A stretch of DNA of 64,000 nucleotides from Flavobacteriales bacterium 33_180_T64 (GTDB lineage Bacteria; Bacteroidota; Bacteroidia; Flavobacteriales; Flavobacteriaceae). Of the stretch, positions 9,464 to 17,932 are shown one piece after another; position 1 is the stretch's first letter, and each line of letters opens with the position of its first letter. The DNA is taken from positions 1 to 64,000 of the forward strand of contig MAAQ01000013.1 of the NCBI GenBank assembly GCA_002162685.1, written 5' to 3'. The translations under genes and the position numbers were made by a program. The notes beneath the pieces were generated by a model. The model saw only the letters and a list, made by a program, of their open reading frames with translations, made no database searches and was not told where the DNA came from.

Positions 9464-10624
9464 TTATTGTTGCGCAAAATTTGGAATACCTTGTATTTGA
9501 TTCCAAACCTTAATTTTATCATCTTTTGTTATTCCGTTTTTTATCTCAACATAAATGCCATCACTTATGCCTAGCTCAATATCTTTTCTTTCAAATTTTT
9601 GATCTCCAACTTCAACCTCTACGTAAGGCTTCTTTGTTTCATTATCGTATTGTACTAATGCTTCTTTTATCGCCAAAACTTTATCTGCTTTTTCTAAAAT
9701 AATAGATGCATTGGCACTTAATCCAGCTCTAATAAATATTGAATCCATTTTCTTTAAAGACCCTTTAATTTCAAATTGAATAGCGCCATTCTCAGCAACT
9801 CCCTTGGGAGCTATATAATCTAATACCGCATCAAATTTTTGATCTTCTATAGCACCTACAGTAATTTCTAATGGCAAACCTTCTTTTATTTTTCCAACTT
9901 CAGATTCATCAACTTTTCCTTCAAAAATCATTTGCTTTACATCTGCCAAAGAAGCTATAGATGTTCCTTCATTAAAATTATTAGCTTCAATAACTTGATT
10001 TCCTGCTTTTACAGAAACGTCTAATACCATACCCGAAACAGTTGCTCTCACTTGGGTTTGAGCAATAGCCCCCAAACCACTTGTTGTCCCTGTTTTGATA
10101 ATATCATAATTTTGATTTGCAGAATTCATATTAATTCTTGCCTGCTCAACACCTTGCTTTGTTTGTAAATACGTGTTTTTAACAACTTCAAAATCATTAG
10201 CAGAGATTACGCCTTTTTCGAATAATGCTTTTTGCCTATCATAATTAGACTGTTGTGTTTGCAAATTAATCTTAGCTGTTTGATAAGCTGTTTTATTAGA
10301 AGCAATATTATTTTTCGCACTAGTTAAATTCGATACATTTGGTATCACTCTAATTTGAGCAATAAGATCACCTTGTTTTACGTATTCACCAGCTTCTATA
10401 AAAACTTTTTCTATAACTCCAGAAATATTTGGTTTAATTAAGACTTCTTCCTTCGGAACAATACTTCCAGTGGCCACAGTTTTAACAACTATTGTTTGCT
10501 CAGAAGGCGTTTCAGAAGTATACGTTATAGGATCTTCTTGGTTTTTCTTCCATAAATAATATAATGCTCCGCCAAATACGACTACAATTAATATTAATAA
10601 GATTACGGTTCTTGTTCTTTTCAT
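9464..10624 (-). CDS. Efflux periplasmic adaptor (HlyD/MacA-type), first copy
   Basis: The 386-residue protein has an N-terminal membrane helix (~7-25). It carries lipoyl halves (SGVIEKVFIEAGEYVKQGDL), an alpha-hairpin (~95-170, with GVISANDFEVV at the turn) and beta-barrel segments. It shares domain order and the GVIS hairpin signature with the second adaptor, but is shorter and lacks the charged tail. The start ATG lies 18 bases after the stop of the permease at 10643-11902. It presumably couples the ABC permeases to the TolC-like channel. Confidence 0.9.
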   Translation of the reverse strand: MKRTRTVILLILIVVVFGGALYYLWKKNQEDPITYTSETPSEQTIVVKTVATGSIVPKEEVLIKPNISGVIEKVFIEAGEYVKQGDLIAQIRVIPNVSNLTSAKNNIASNKTAYQTAKINLQTQQSNYDRQKALFEKGVISANDFEVVKNTYLQTKQGVEQARINMNSANQNYDIIKTGTTSGLGAIAQTQVRATVSGMVLDVSVKAGNQVIEANNFNEGTSIASLADVKQMIFEGKVDESEVGKIKEGLPLEITVGAIEDQKFDAVLDYIAPKGVAENGAIQFEIKGSLKKMDSIFIRAGLSANASIILEKADKVLAIKEALVQYDNETKKPYVEVEVGDQKFERKDIELGISDGIYVEIKNGITKDDKIKVWNQIQGIPNFAQQ

Positions 10625-10642
10625 GTGATGATTATTATAATT

Positions 10643-11902
10643 TTATTCTATTCTTAAAGCATCTACAGGCTTCATTTTTGTTGCGCTATTGGCAGGAATC
10701 AATCCAGCTAAAACACCTGAAACGACTAATATGATTAAAGCTGTAAAAACGACTTGCATACTTACGCTTGGGTTTGCGAAATTTTCTACAGGTCCAACAT
10801 TATCTAAAATGGTATTCATTACCCAAATAACTAAAGCTGAAAAGGAAATTCCTACCATACCTGATAATATAGTTAATATCAAGCTTTCTTGTAAAATTTG
10901 TGATTTTATAGTCCATGGTGTAGCTCCTAAAGCGCGTCTTACGCCAATTTCTTTGGTTCGCTCTTTAACAACAATTAGCATGATATTACTAATTCCTATA
11001 ATTCCAGATAACAAGACTAATGCACCAACAAAATAACCTACTACAGTTAATATTGAAAAGAGCCCGCTTACACGTTCAAATTGTTCAGACAAATCAAAAT
11101 GACCAATGGCACGATCATCATCTGGATGTATTTTATGTCGTGACTTCATTAAATCAAATACTTGTTGTTTTAATGTCGTTATACTTACTCCATCTTGCGC
11201 TGTAATAGCCATCCAACCTACACTTTCACCTCTATTAAAAGCTTGTCCAAATGTGGTAAATGGAATATAAATAGTACTGGCTTCTTCCTCACCATCACCT
11301 CGACTATTACTCATTTTAAAAGTACCAACCACTAAAAAATTAATTCCATTAATTTTTATATATGATCCTAGAACATCTTCATCTTTATCATATAAACCTT
11401 TGACAACTCCTATTCCTACAACACATATTTTTCGTTTTGCATCAATATCAGAATAACTAATAAAACGCCCTTGAAGAATATCCATTGGTTGTTGTTTAAT
11501 GTATTCTGGATAATCCCCATAGATTTCAAAAGCTCCAGTCTTTGTTCCCCTAATAACATTATTATTGCCTCTAAATCCTCCTAATTGGTTTCTTGGTGAC
11601 ACATACTTTAAGTTTGGAATTCCCGATTTTATAGCAGCAACGTCATCAATTTTATAATTAAAATAACGCCCTTTAGGCAACCCTTTATAAGGCTTTGAAG
11701 TTCCTTGTGTCCACATAAACATTGAGTTAGTAGCAAAGTCTCCAAAATCTTTTAAAACCCCATTCTTCAAACCGTTAGTTAATGCCAATAACAACACTAA
11801 GATTGTAATTCCCCAAAACACACCAAATGCTGTCAAAAAAGTTCTAAACTTATTAGCATTTAAGGCTTCTAATATTTCGTTCCAACGGTCTCTGTTAAAC
11901 AT
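10643..11902 (-). CDS. MacB/FtsX-type ABC transporter permease B
   Basis: This 419-residue protein has four predicted membrane helices: one near 20-43 and three near 280-305, 335-360 and 380-405. A large periplasmic MacB-PCD domain lies between the first and second. The FtsX-like end has the KERTKEIGVRRALGATPW coupling motif. It lacks the ATPase domain that is fused in E. coli MacB; the ATPase is encoded by the first gene of the operon. It pairs with the homologous permease immediately upstream, two bases away. Confidence 0.92.
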   Translation of the reverse strand: MFNRDRWNEILEALNANKFRTFLTAFGVFWGITILVLLLALTNGLKNGVLKDFGDFATNSMFMWTQGTSKPYKGLPKGRYFNYKIDDVAAIKSGIPNLKYVSPRNQLGGFRGNNNVIRGTKTGAFEIYGDYPEYIKQQPMDILQGRFISYSDIDAKRKICVVGIGVVKGLYDKDEDVLGSYIKINGINFLVVGTFKMSNSRGDGEEEASTIYIPFTTFGQAFNRGESVGWMAITAQDGVSITTLKQQVFDLMKSRHKIHPDDDRAIGHFDLSEQFERVSGLFSILTVVGYFVGALVLLSGIIGISNIMLIVVKERTKEIGVRRALGATPWTIKSQILQESLILTILSGMVGISFSALVIWVMNTILDNVGPVENFANPSVSMQVVFTALIILVVSGVLAGLIPANSATKMKPVDALRIE

Positions 11903-11904
11903 TT

Positions 11905-13149
11905 TTATTCGTCTCTTAGTGCTACAATAGGTTTAATTTTAGCGGCTCTATAGGCTGGTATAAATCCTGCTAAAGCACCAGCAAAAACTAAAAGAAACAC
12001 TGTTATTAATGCAATATTAAAATCAACTTGAGGGTATTTTATAAAATCACTTTCTATCTGTGGGCCAACCAGCTCAAGTAAACCAAGACCTATAATCAAT
12101 CCAAATAGACCTGCAAACATAGTCACAAAAATAGCTTCTTGTAAAATCATCCCAACAATAGACATTGGTAATGCACCAAGTGCTTTTCGTATGCCTATTT
12201 CTTTAGTACGTTCTTTTACAATTATGAGCATAATATTACCAACACCTACAATTCCGGCAATTATAGTTCCTATACCAACAAACCAGAAAACAGCTTGAAT
12301 GGTAGCTATTAGTGAATATATTTGTTTTGCTTCCTCAAGTGTATTAAATACGCGAACAGCACTTGTATCATCTGGAGCTACAGTATGCATTAGTTTTAAC
12401 TCGCTTTCGATAGCATTAGACATGCTTTGAGATAATGCTACAGCATCATCAAAATTATCAGACATTTTCACCGTAAATAACATATTCCTAATATTATCTC
12501 CAGCATTAAACACTTTCTGAGATGTTGTTAATGGAATATAGGCCTGTTGTTCTTCTCGTTCTCCACCTGGATCAATAAAAACGCCTATAACTTTAAAATT
12601 CATTCCAAAAATTGAAATATTCTTACCAATGGGGTCTTCATCTTTAAATAAATCTTGTTTTAAACGACGGCCAATAACTGCTACTTTTCTATTCTCATCT
12701 AAATCAGAAGTGTTAACAAATCGTCCAGATTCGATATCTGCATTTTCAATAAATTGGTGATCAGGCATAGCGCCTCTCACACGATAGTTTCCAGTTTCAT
12801 TTTTGTAAGCGATTTCAGCTCCCCAAATAGCATATAATGAGGTTTTGTATTCAATATTGTCTTTGTATTTTTGAGAAATAACATCGAAATTATCATTTTT
12901 CATTTGTATATATCGACCAGGGTTTAACCCTTTATGACCTTTTGTTGTAACACCTGTCCAAATTGTAATTAGATTAGTAGCATCTTCTTCGAATTGTGAT
13001 TTCACACCATTTTCAATGCCTTTACTAAACCCTAGAAGAATGACTAATATGAATATCCCAGAAGCTACTGAAAGTCCTGTTAAAAACGTACGCAATTTAT
13101 TTTTGCTAAGCGTTTCAAATATTTCTTGCCAACGTTCTATATCAAACAT
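11905..13149 (-). CDS. MacB/FtsX-type ABC transporter permease A
   Basis: The 414-residue protein has the same organisation as its downstream neighbour: TM1 near 20-42, a periplasmic MacB-PCD domain, and three C-terminal helices with VKERTKEIGIRKALGALP. Its start overlaps the end of the ATPase gene by eight bases, which suggests translational coupling. The two permeases are clearly diverged, so a heterodimer rather than a homodimer is likely (inference). The family moves substrates from the periplasm or inner membrane outwards by mechanotransmission. Confidence 0.92.
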   Translation of the reverse strand: MFDIERWQEIFETLSKNKLRTFLTGLSVASGIFILVILLGFSKGIENGVKSQFEEDATNLITIWTGVTTKGHKGLNPGRYIQMKNDNFDVISQKYKDNIEYKTSLYAIWGAEIAYKNETGNYRVRGAMPDHQFIENADIESGRFVNTSDLDENRKVAVIGRRLKQDLFKDEDPIGKNISIFGMNFKVIGVFIDPGGEREEQQAYIPLTTSQKVFNAGDNIRNMLFTVKMSDNFDDAVALSQSMSNAIESELKLMHTVAPDDTSAVRVFNTLEEAKQIYSLIATIQAVFWFVGIGTIIAGIVGVGNIMLIIVKERTKEIGIRKALGALPMSIVGMILQEAIFVTMFAGLFGLIIGLGLLELVGPQIESDFIKYPQVDFNIALITVFLLVFAGALAGFIPAYRAAKIKPIVALRDE

Positions 13150-13843
13150 GTAGTGACGCTCTTATTTGTTCTACTGGACTATCGTCTATTATTAATCCAT
13201 CTTTAAGATTAACTATACGTTTGGTCATTTGAGCTATATCATGCTCATGGGTAACGACTAAAATCGTTTTCCCTTCATCATTAATACCTTGAATGAGTTC
13301 CATCACTTCATATGATGTTTTTGTATCTAAAGCTCCTGTTGGCTCATCTGCCAATAGCACCTTAGGATCACTAGCGAGGGCTCTTGCGATTGCTACACGC
13401 TGCTTTTGCCCACCTGACAATTCACTTGGGAGATGATGTGACCATTGTGCAAGACCTACTTTTTCAAGATAATGCATAGCGCGTTCGGTACGTTCTTTTC
13501 GCTTTACTCCTTTATAGTATAGAGGCATCGACACATTATCTAATGCACTCTTATAATTGATAAGATTGAATGACTGAAAAATAAAACCAAGAAATTCATT
13601 TCTATACTTAGCGGCAATTTTTTCATTTAAATTTTTTATAGGAACATTATCAAGAATATAACTTCCTTGATCTGCTTCATCTAACATTCCTAAAACATTA
13701 AGCAATGTAGATTTCCCAGACCCAGACGAACCCATTATAGATACGAGTTCCCCTTCTTTCACATCAAAATTAATACCTTTTAAAACATGAAGCGAATTGC
13801 TTCCCATGTGGTAAGATTTGTGTAAATCCTTGATTTGAATCAT
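13142..13843 (-). CDS. ABC transporter ATP-binding protein (MacB/LolD type)
   Basis: The 233-residue ATPase carries Walker A GSSGSGKST (~39-47), a Q-loop, the signature LSGGQKQRVAIARAL, Walker B VLLADEPTGALD, and the H-loop VVTHEHD. Length and motifs match the stand-alone MacB/LolD/FtsE class that works with FtsX-like permeases. It is the first gene of the leftward six-gene efflux operon. A TAGCTTTG -7 box sits about 22 bases upstream of the ATG. Confidence 0.95.
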   Translation of the reverse strand: MIQIKDLHKSYHMGSNSLHVLKGINFDVKEGELVSIMGSSGSGKSTLLNVLGMLDEADQGSYILDNVPIKNLNEKIAAKYRNEFLGFIFQSFNLINYKSALDNVSMPLYYKGVKRKERTERAMHYLEKVGLAQWSHHLPSELSGGQKQRVAIARALASDPKVLLADEPTGALDTKTSYEVMELIQGINDEGKTILVVTHEHDIAQMTKRIVNLKDGLIIDDSPVEQIRASLHV

Positions 13844-13864
13844 AATATGGATGGTTAATTCTTA

Positions 13865-13872
13865 CAAAGCTA
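13865..13872 (-). promoter_or_regulatory. TAGCTTTG -7 promoter box of the efflux operon
   Basis: This exact TAnnTTTG match on the minus strand ends 21 bases before the ATPase start codon. I see no TTG at the usual -33 distance, so the promoter may be weak or need an activator. Confidence 0.5.
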
Positions 13873-13979
13873 AGTAAAACCCAAAGTTGATTATGCTAAG
13901 TATTTGTTAAGAATTTGATTTTTGATTGATATTTATAAAACGATTAACTATCAAAAATGTTACACTAAGACCTTTAATA

Positions 13980-14207
13980 TTATTCTTTATCTTTTTTTGT
14001 ACGAAAAAAATTCCAGTAAATTAAAAACCCAATGCCTCCAACTAAAATATAAGGGATAGTCATTAAGTACATAATTCCGTCATTAACACCCTCAGCTGTA
14101 GATTGCCCTTCTTCACTTTCAAGAACGGCTCTACACATAGCACATTGTGCATTTGAATAGCTTACAAAAAAGAAAGCGATTAAGGAAAATACAATTTTAC
14201 GTTTCAT
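13980..14207 (-). CDS. Small CxxC membrane protein of the oxidase-assembly cluster
   Basis: The 75-residue protein has a signal peptide ending SNAQ and a CAMC motif (CxxC) right after it. A short acidic linker and one membrane helix (~48-67) precede a Lys-rich tail. The CxxC would sit in the periplasm next to the membrane, where it could bind copper or exchange thiols. It is the last gene of the Sco-like/sco1/DUF420 unit, three bases after DUF420. A role in CuA-site assembly is inference from context. It has no name that I recognise. Confidence 0.75.
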   Translation of the reverse strand: MKRKIVFSLIAFFFVSYSNAQCAMCRAVLESEEGQSTAEGVNDGIMYLMTIPYILVGGIGFLIYWNFFRTKKDKE

Positions 14208-14210
14208 ATG

Positions 14211-14747
14211 TTAAGCATAATAAGGCGAAATCATTAGATATACAATAACTCCAGTTACAGCTACATACAACCATAATGGAAATGTAATCTTTGCTATCTT
14301 TTTATGACGTTCAAAATTATTTGTTATCGCTCTCACATAAGTAATAAGCACAAATGGAATCACAACAATAGATAATACAATATGGGTTAGTAATATAAAA
14401 AGATATACATACTTTATAGTGCCTTCTCCTCCAAACTTTGTGGACTCACTGGTCATATGATAAGCGACATACATTGCTAAAAAAGCAACAGAAAGGAGTA
14501 TTGCAAATTTCATCAAACTTTCATGAAGCTTTCTTTTTTTACGTTTAATTGCCCAAAGTGCCATTATTAAAACCAATGCTGTAATTGCATTTGTTGCGGC
14601 ATAAATTGGTGGTAAAAAAGAAAGCGGTTCAACATTAGGGATTTTAACCGTAAACAATACAGCTACTAATACTGGCACAACAATAGATATAATAATAATC
14701 CAAGTATTATATTTCTTTTCTTCTGAATGATTCTCGATGGTATTCAT
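14211..14747 (-). CDS. DUF420 membrane protein, CtaM-like oxidase assembly factor
   Basis: The 178-residue protein has about five membrane helices (~18-36, 47-65, 80-97, 110-135, 152-172) and conserved His residues in the helices (HESLMKF, YHMTSES, LTHIVLS). This fits DUF420. Its Firmicute member CtaM is needed for active heme-a oxidases. The gene sits between sco1 and the small CxxC gene, as expected for an assembly factor. The precise reaction is not established. Confidence 0.8.
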   Translation of the reverse strand: MNTIENHSEEKKYNTWIIIISIVVPVLVAVLFTVKIPNVEPLSFLPPIYAATNAITALVLIMALWAIKRKKRKLHESLMKFAILLSVAFLAMYVAYHMTSESTKFGGEGTIKYVYLFILLTHIVLSIVVIPFVLITYVRAITNNFERHKKIAKITFPLWLYVAVTGVIVYLMISPYYA

Positions 14748-14753
14748 TTTAAC

Positions 14754-15509
14754 TTAGTCTTCTTTTAATAGTTTCGCGATATCTTCTTTAAGCATACTTA
14801 TCTCTTCTGTTTCGCCATCTTCATCTTCTTTTTCTTCTTCACTGATAATACCTTTATAGAAAATTTTAGGGTTTCCGAAGTTATCTTTTCTAGAACGTAT
14901 GAATCCGTTTTTATCGATAAGCGCAAAATTTCCAGAATGTTCAAAACCACCATCAACATTAGGATTTTCTCCAGCGTAAATATTGAAACCTATATTTGCC
15001 AAGGCATAAATTGTTTCTTGATCGCCTGTCATTAAATGCCAATTTGGATTTGTAATTCCATAGTTTTTTGCATAAACTTTTAAGATTTCTTGAGTATCAT
15101 ACTTTGGATTTATCGTAAATGAAGCAACACCAAAGTCTTCAAATTCTGAAAACGTGTTTTGTATTTGCACGAGATTTTTGTTCATTCTCGGACAAATTGT
15201 TGGACATGTTGTAAAGAAGAATTCAACAACATAAACTTTACCTTCATAATCTTTATTGGTAATTAATTTCCCGTCTTGATTAACAAATGAAAATTGAGGT
15301 ACTTTTTTTGCTACTCCATTAATCTCTAAAAAGAGTAAATCTGAAACAAATCCTTCTGCATCAGTTGATACATTTTTGCTTCTACTTTCACTTCTAGTAA
15401 TATCGTTTCCTTTTATTCTATCTATTATTCTTGGAACAAAAATAATTCCAAAGACTAAAAGAATAAAAGCAATACCTATGTATGAGTAATTTGTTTTTTT
15501 AGTGCTCAT
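14754..15509 (-). CDS. Sco1/SenC copper chaperone for cytochrome c oxidase
   Basis: The 251-residue protein has one N-terminal membrane anchor (~9-26) and a periplasmic thioredoxin-like domain. The CPTICP motif (CxxxC) and the later FEHSG histidine form the copper site of the Sco family, which inserts copper into CuA of subunit II. The C-terminal ~30 residues are very acidic. It lies six bases upstream of DUF420 and just downstream of a Sco-like gene that lacks these ligands. Confidence 0.93.
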   Translation of the reverse strand: MSTKKTNYSYIGIAFILLVFGIIFVPRIIDRIKGNDITRSESRSKNVSTDAEGFVSDLLFLEINGVAKKVPQFSFVNQDGKLITNKDYEGKVYVVEFFFTTCPTICPRMNKNLVQIQNTFSEFEDFGVASFTINPKYDTQEILKVYAKNYGITNPNWHLMTGDQETIYALANIGFNIYAGENPNVDGGFEHSGNFALIDKNGFIRSRKDNFGNPKIFYKGIISEEEKEDEDGETEEISMLKEDIAKLLKED

Positions 15510-15520
15510 AAACTCTGTTT

Positions 15521-16237
15521 TTAGTGTTCGGTTGTATTTAAATCTTCAGCGCGTCTTGATGAAGAATCAAACTTTCCTTTTCTTTTTTGACGATACTCAG
15601 TAAATAAAATTCTAAGGTCATCACTCATTTTATTCTTTACTTCAGCTACCTCTATACAATCATAAGAATATAAAGGATAAACAACTTCTTTCCTTTCAAT
15701 TTCTCTAGTTTCTCTATCATCTAACCTCCCACGTTGCTTTATATCTTTATCTACAATAAATACGTGATCTGTAAATAACGTTTCATCAAGAGCTTCTTCA
15801 GTTTTTAAACTATTGAACAGGGTTTTAATATCATTTGGCTCTCCAAAAACATAATGCCAGAAGCGCATATCATCATAATTATTGATTTCCTTTTGAAGCA
15901 ACTTCGCTTTTTCTTCGGAACCTTTTGGTAAAACAATAACAATTTGAAACTTTTTAAACCCCTTGAATTTATCATAAACCAACTCCTTTAAATTTGAAGC
16001 AGCTATGGCATGATCAACTGGGTTATTTCCTAGGAAACCTAAAATAGTGATATGGTTTTCAAGTTGAATACCTTCTTCTACATTTGATGTAAACAATTGC
16101 AATTCGGACACCTTTTCATCTACAATTTCTAGTGGATCATAATTGTGAGTAGAAGGATATAGCATTAATAAAAATGCTACTGGAAGGAAAAACAAGATAC
16201 CTAATACTATGTTTCGTTTTAAATTGTTGTTTTTCAT
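15521..16237 (-). CDS. Membrane-anchored Sco-like protein lacking the copper-binding cysteines
   Basis: The 238-residue protein has one N-terminal membrane helix (~10-27) and a periplasmic domain. Blocks such as ENHITILGFLG and HVFIVDKDIKQRGRLDDR align by eye with the strand and IDKNG region of the Sco1 next door. The position of the CxxxC pair is occupied by GNNPVDH. The C-terminus is rich in Lys/Arg (YRQKRKGK). The homology to Sco is my inference from pattern and gene position. It heads its own transcription unit, with a TATTTTTG box ~97 bases upstream. Confidence 0.65.
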   Translation of the reverse strand: MKNNNLKRNIVLGILFFLPVAFLLMLYPSTHNYDPLEIVDEKVSELQLFTSNVEEGIQLENHITILGFLGNNPVDHAIAASNLKELVYDKFKGFKKFQIVIVLPKGSEEKAKLLQKEINNYDDMRFWHYVFGEPNDIKTLFNSLKTEEALDETLFTDHVFIVDKDIKQRGRLDDRETREIERKEVVYPLYSYDCIEVAEVKNKMSDDLRILFTEYRQKRKGKFDSSSRRAEDLNTTEH

Positions 16238-16333
16238 TAATAAAATGTATTGTTTTCAAGAAATGAAATGTATCATATCGGTTAAAATATCAACTTTAAA
16301 AACATTCAATTTCATGAGATTAATTTCATATTG

Positions 16334-16341
16334 CAAAAATA
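16334..16341 (-). promoter_or_regulatory. TATTTTTG -7 promoter box for the Sco-like/sco1 unit
   Basis: An exact TAnnTTTG box on the minus strand, starting directly after the coxIV terminator stem (16343-16370). The leader to the ATG at 16237 would be ~90 bases. Confidence 0.5.
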
Positions 16342-16342
16342 A

Positions 16343-16370
16343 AAAAGACGGTTTAAAAAAACCGTCTTTT
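16343..16370 (-). terminator. Intrinsic terminator after cytochrome oxidase subunit IV
   Basis: The perfect 11-bp stem AAAAGACGGTT / AACCGTCTTTT has a six-base loop and T tracts on both strands. It ends the cyoE-to-coxIV unit 27 bases past the stop codon at 16397. Confidence 0.85.
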
Positions 16371-16396
16371 TGTATACTTTATATTATCATTAGGTG

Positions 16397-16777
16397 TTAA
16401 AAATCTCTTTTAATAAATCCACTTGAATAAACACTTTCAATGTATCCTCCTTCTTGTAATAAGATAAAAATCAAATAACAAATTAAGAATATCGCTGTCC
16501 AAACAACCATACGTCTTAATGCTTTAACTTCATCTCTCATGTGCATAAAATCCCATGTGATATAATAAGCCTTAACAATTGTTAAGATGATAAAAATCCA
16601 GTTAAGAGCTTTCATACCTAGAACTTGCCCCATTAAAACTTCTGGTTTATATATACCAAGAACAACTTCTATTACTGTAACGATAGTCAAGAATATTAAT
16701 ACACCCCAAATTTTTTGTGTATTAGATTTAAACTTAACTAAACCTCTAAATATCTCTAATTTATGTGCGTCTGCCAT
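16397..16777 (-). CDS. Cytochrome c oxidase subunit IV (caa3/CoxD-type)
   Basis: The 126-residue protein has three membrane helices (~20-42, 52-72, 85-106) and a short soluble tail. This size and topology fit the small subunit IV of bacterial aa3/caa3 oxidases (Pfam COX4 prokaryotic type). Its start is 19 bases after the stop of the larger subunit III gene, and a strong terminator follows. The function is structural within the oxidase. Confidence 0.85.
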   Translation of the reverse strand: MADAHKLEIFRGLVKFKSNTQKIWGVLIFLTIVTVIEVVLGIYKPEVLMGQVLGMKALNWIFIILTIVKAYYITWDFMHMRDEVKALRRMVVWTAIFLICYLIFILLQEGGYIESVYSSGFIKRDF

Positions 16778-16796
16778 TTTTATTCTATTGTATAAA

Positions 16797-17804
16797 TTAA
16801 ACTAGGTAAAAGAATGTAAATACAAATACCCATACTAAATCGACAAAGTGCCAATATAAACCAACTTTTTCAACCATTTCATAACTTCCTCTTCGCTCGT
16901 AAGTTCCTAAGATTACATTAAAAAAGATAATGATATTAATTACGACTCCTGAAAATACGTGAAATCCGTGAAATCCAGTAATAAAGAAAAAGAAATCTGC
17001 AAATAGTGATGTTCCATATTCATTCACTTGAAGGTTTGCGCCTTGAACAACTAGTTTTCCGTTATTTTTTATTTGATTTAGAGATTCCTCTCTTGAAAGC
17101 ACTGTTTTTTCTCCTTCATCATTAATGATTTGCGTTCTCACTAAAACATCTGAATTTGCTTTTAAGCCATTATAAACTTCATCAACAGTATATGCTGGCA
17201 AAGCTGATTCATCAACAAACCACAAACCATTTTTACGTTCATGTTCTACACGTTCACCATGAGCATCTATAGCTATATCACTTACTGCTACACGCTTAAA
17301 AACGGCATTTCCATCTACAGTTTCATATTTTCCAAATTGAAGAATGTTTCCTCCATTTGTTTGCACAGCTCCATATTCTCCTTTTATAAAAGTTCCCCAT
17401 TCCCAAGCCTGAGATCCCACAAAGATTAAACCTCCAATAATGGTTAAAAACATATACCATGTTACTTTGGTCTTCTTCATATGATGGCCTGCATCTACAG
17501 CAAGTACCATTGTTACAGATGACATAATTAAAACAAATGTCATAAAAGCAACGTAAATCATTGGATAATTCCCATGAAAAAACGGAACGTGAGTAAATAC
17601 CTCATCTGCTATTGGCCAAGAACCAATAAATTTAAATCTTGAAAATCCGTAAGCTGCTAAAAATCCCGAAAACGTTAAAGCATCTGATACGATAAAAAAC
17701 CACATCATCATTTTACCATAACTTGATTTAAGTGGCTGATTTCCGCCTCCCCAAGTTTTGCCTTCTGTTCCAGTATTTGCTACTGTAGTGTCCATATAGA
17801 GCAT
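16797..17804 (-). CDS. Cytochrome c oxidase subunit III, long form with periplasmic insert
   Basis: The 335-residue protein has five membrane helices (~30-55, 75-104, 114-140, 264-298, 314-335). Subunit III motifs include FFHGNYP, a WEW at the end of the third helix, and GFHGFHV. About 115 residues of soluble sequence (~141-258) are inserted between helices three and four, which is unusual against the textbook protein. A second ATG (MDTTVANT) at 17795 could be the real start. It has its own -7 box at 17824-17831 and is probably co-transcribed with subunit IV. Confidence 0.93.
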   Translation of the reverse strand: MLYMDTTVANTGTEGKTWGGGNQPLKSSYGKMMMWFFIVSDALTFSGFLAAYGFSRFKFIGSWPIADEVFTHVPFFHGNYPMIYVAFMTFVLIMSSVTMVLAVDAGHHMKKTKVTWYMFLTIIGGLIFVGSQAWEWGTFIKGEYGAVQTNGGNILQFGKYETVDGNAVFKRVAVSDIAIDAHGERVEHERKNGLWFVDESALPAYTVDEVYNGLKANSDVLVRTQIINDEGEKTVLSREESLNQIKNNGKLVVQGANLQVNEYGTSLFADFFFFITGFHGFHVFSGVVINIIIFFNVILGTYERRGSYEMVEKVGLYWHFVDLVWVFVFTFFYLV

Positions 17805-17823
17805 TTAATTGTTAAAAGTTGCA

Positions 17824-17831
17824 CAAAAATA
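17824..17831 (-). promoter_or_regulatory. TATTTTTG -7 promoter box for cox3-cox4
   Basis: An exact TAnnTTTG match in the 128-base gap between the two subunit III genes, 19 bases upstream of the ATG at 17804. No -33 TTG at the usual spacing. Confidence 0.5.
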
Positions 17832-17932
17832 ATCATTTTATCTATCTAAAAAAACATCCGCTTCTAAAAATTAAAAACATCGGTCGTTACTAGACTAGGT
17901 ATAGAGTTTTAGCTTAAAAAAATGATGAAAAA

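Noticed and set aside
13918-13958. Inverted repeat ATTTTTGAT / ATCAAAAAT after the small CxxC gene
   Set aside because: The stem is nearly all A-T with a 23-base loop, so it is too weak to call a terminator.
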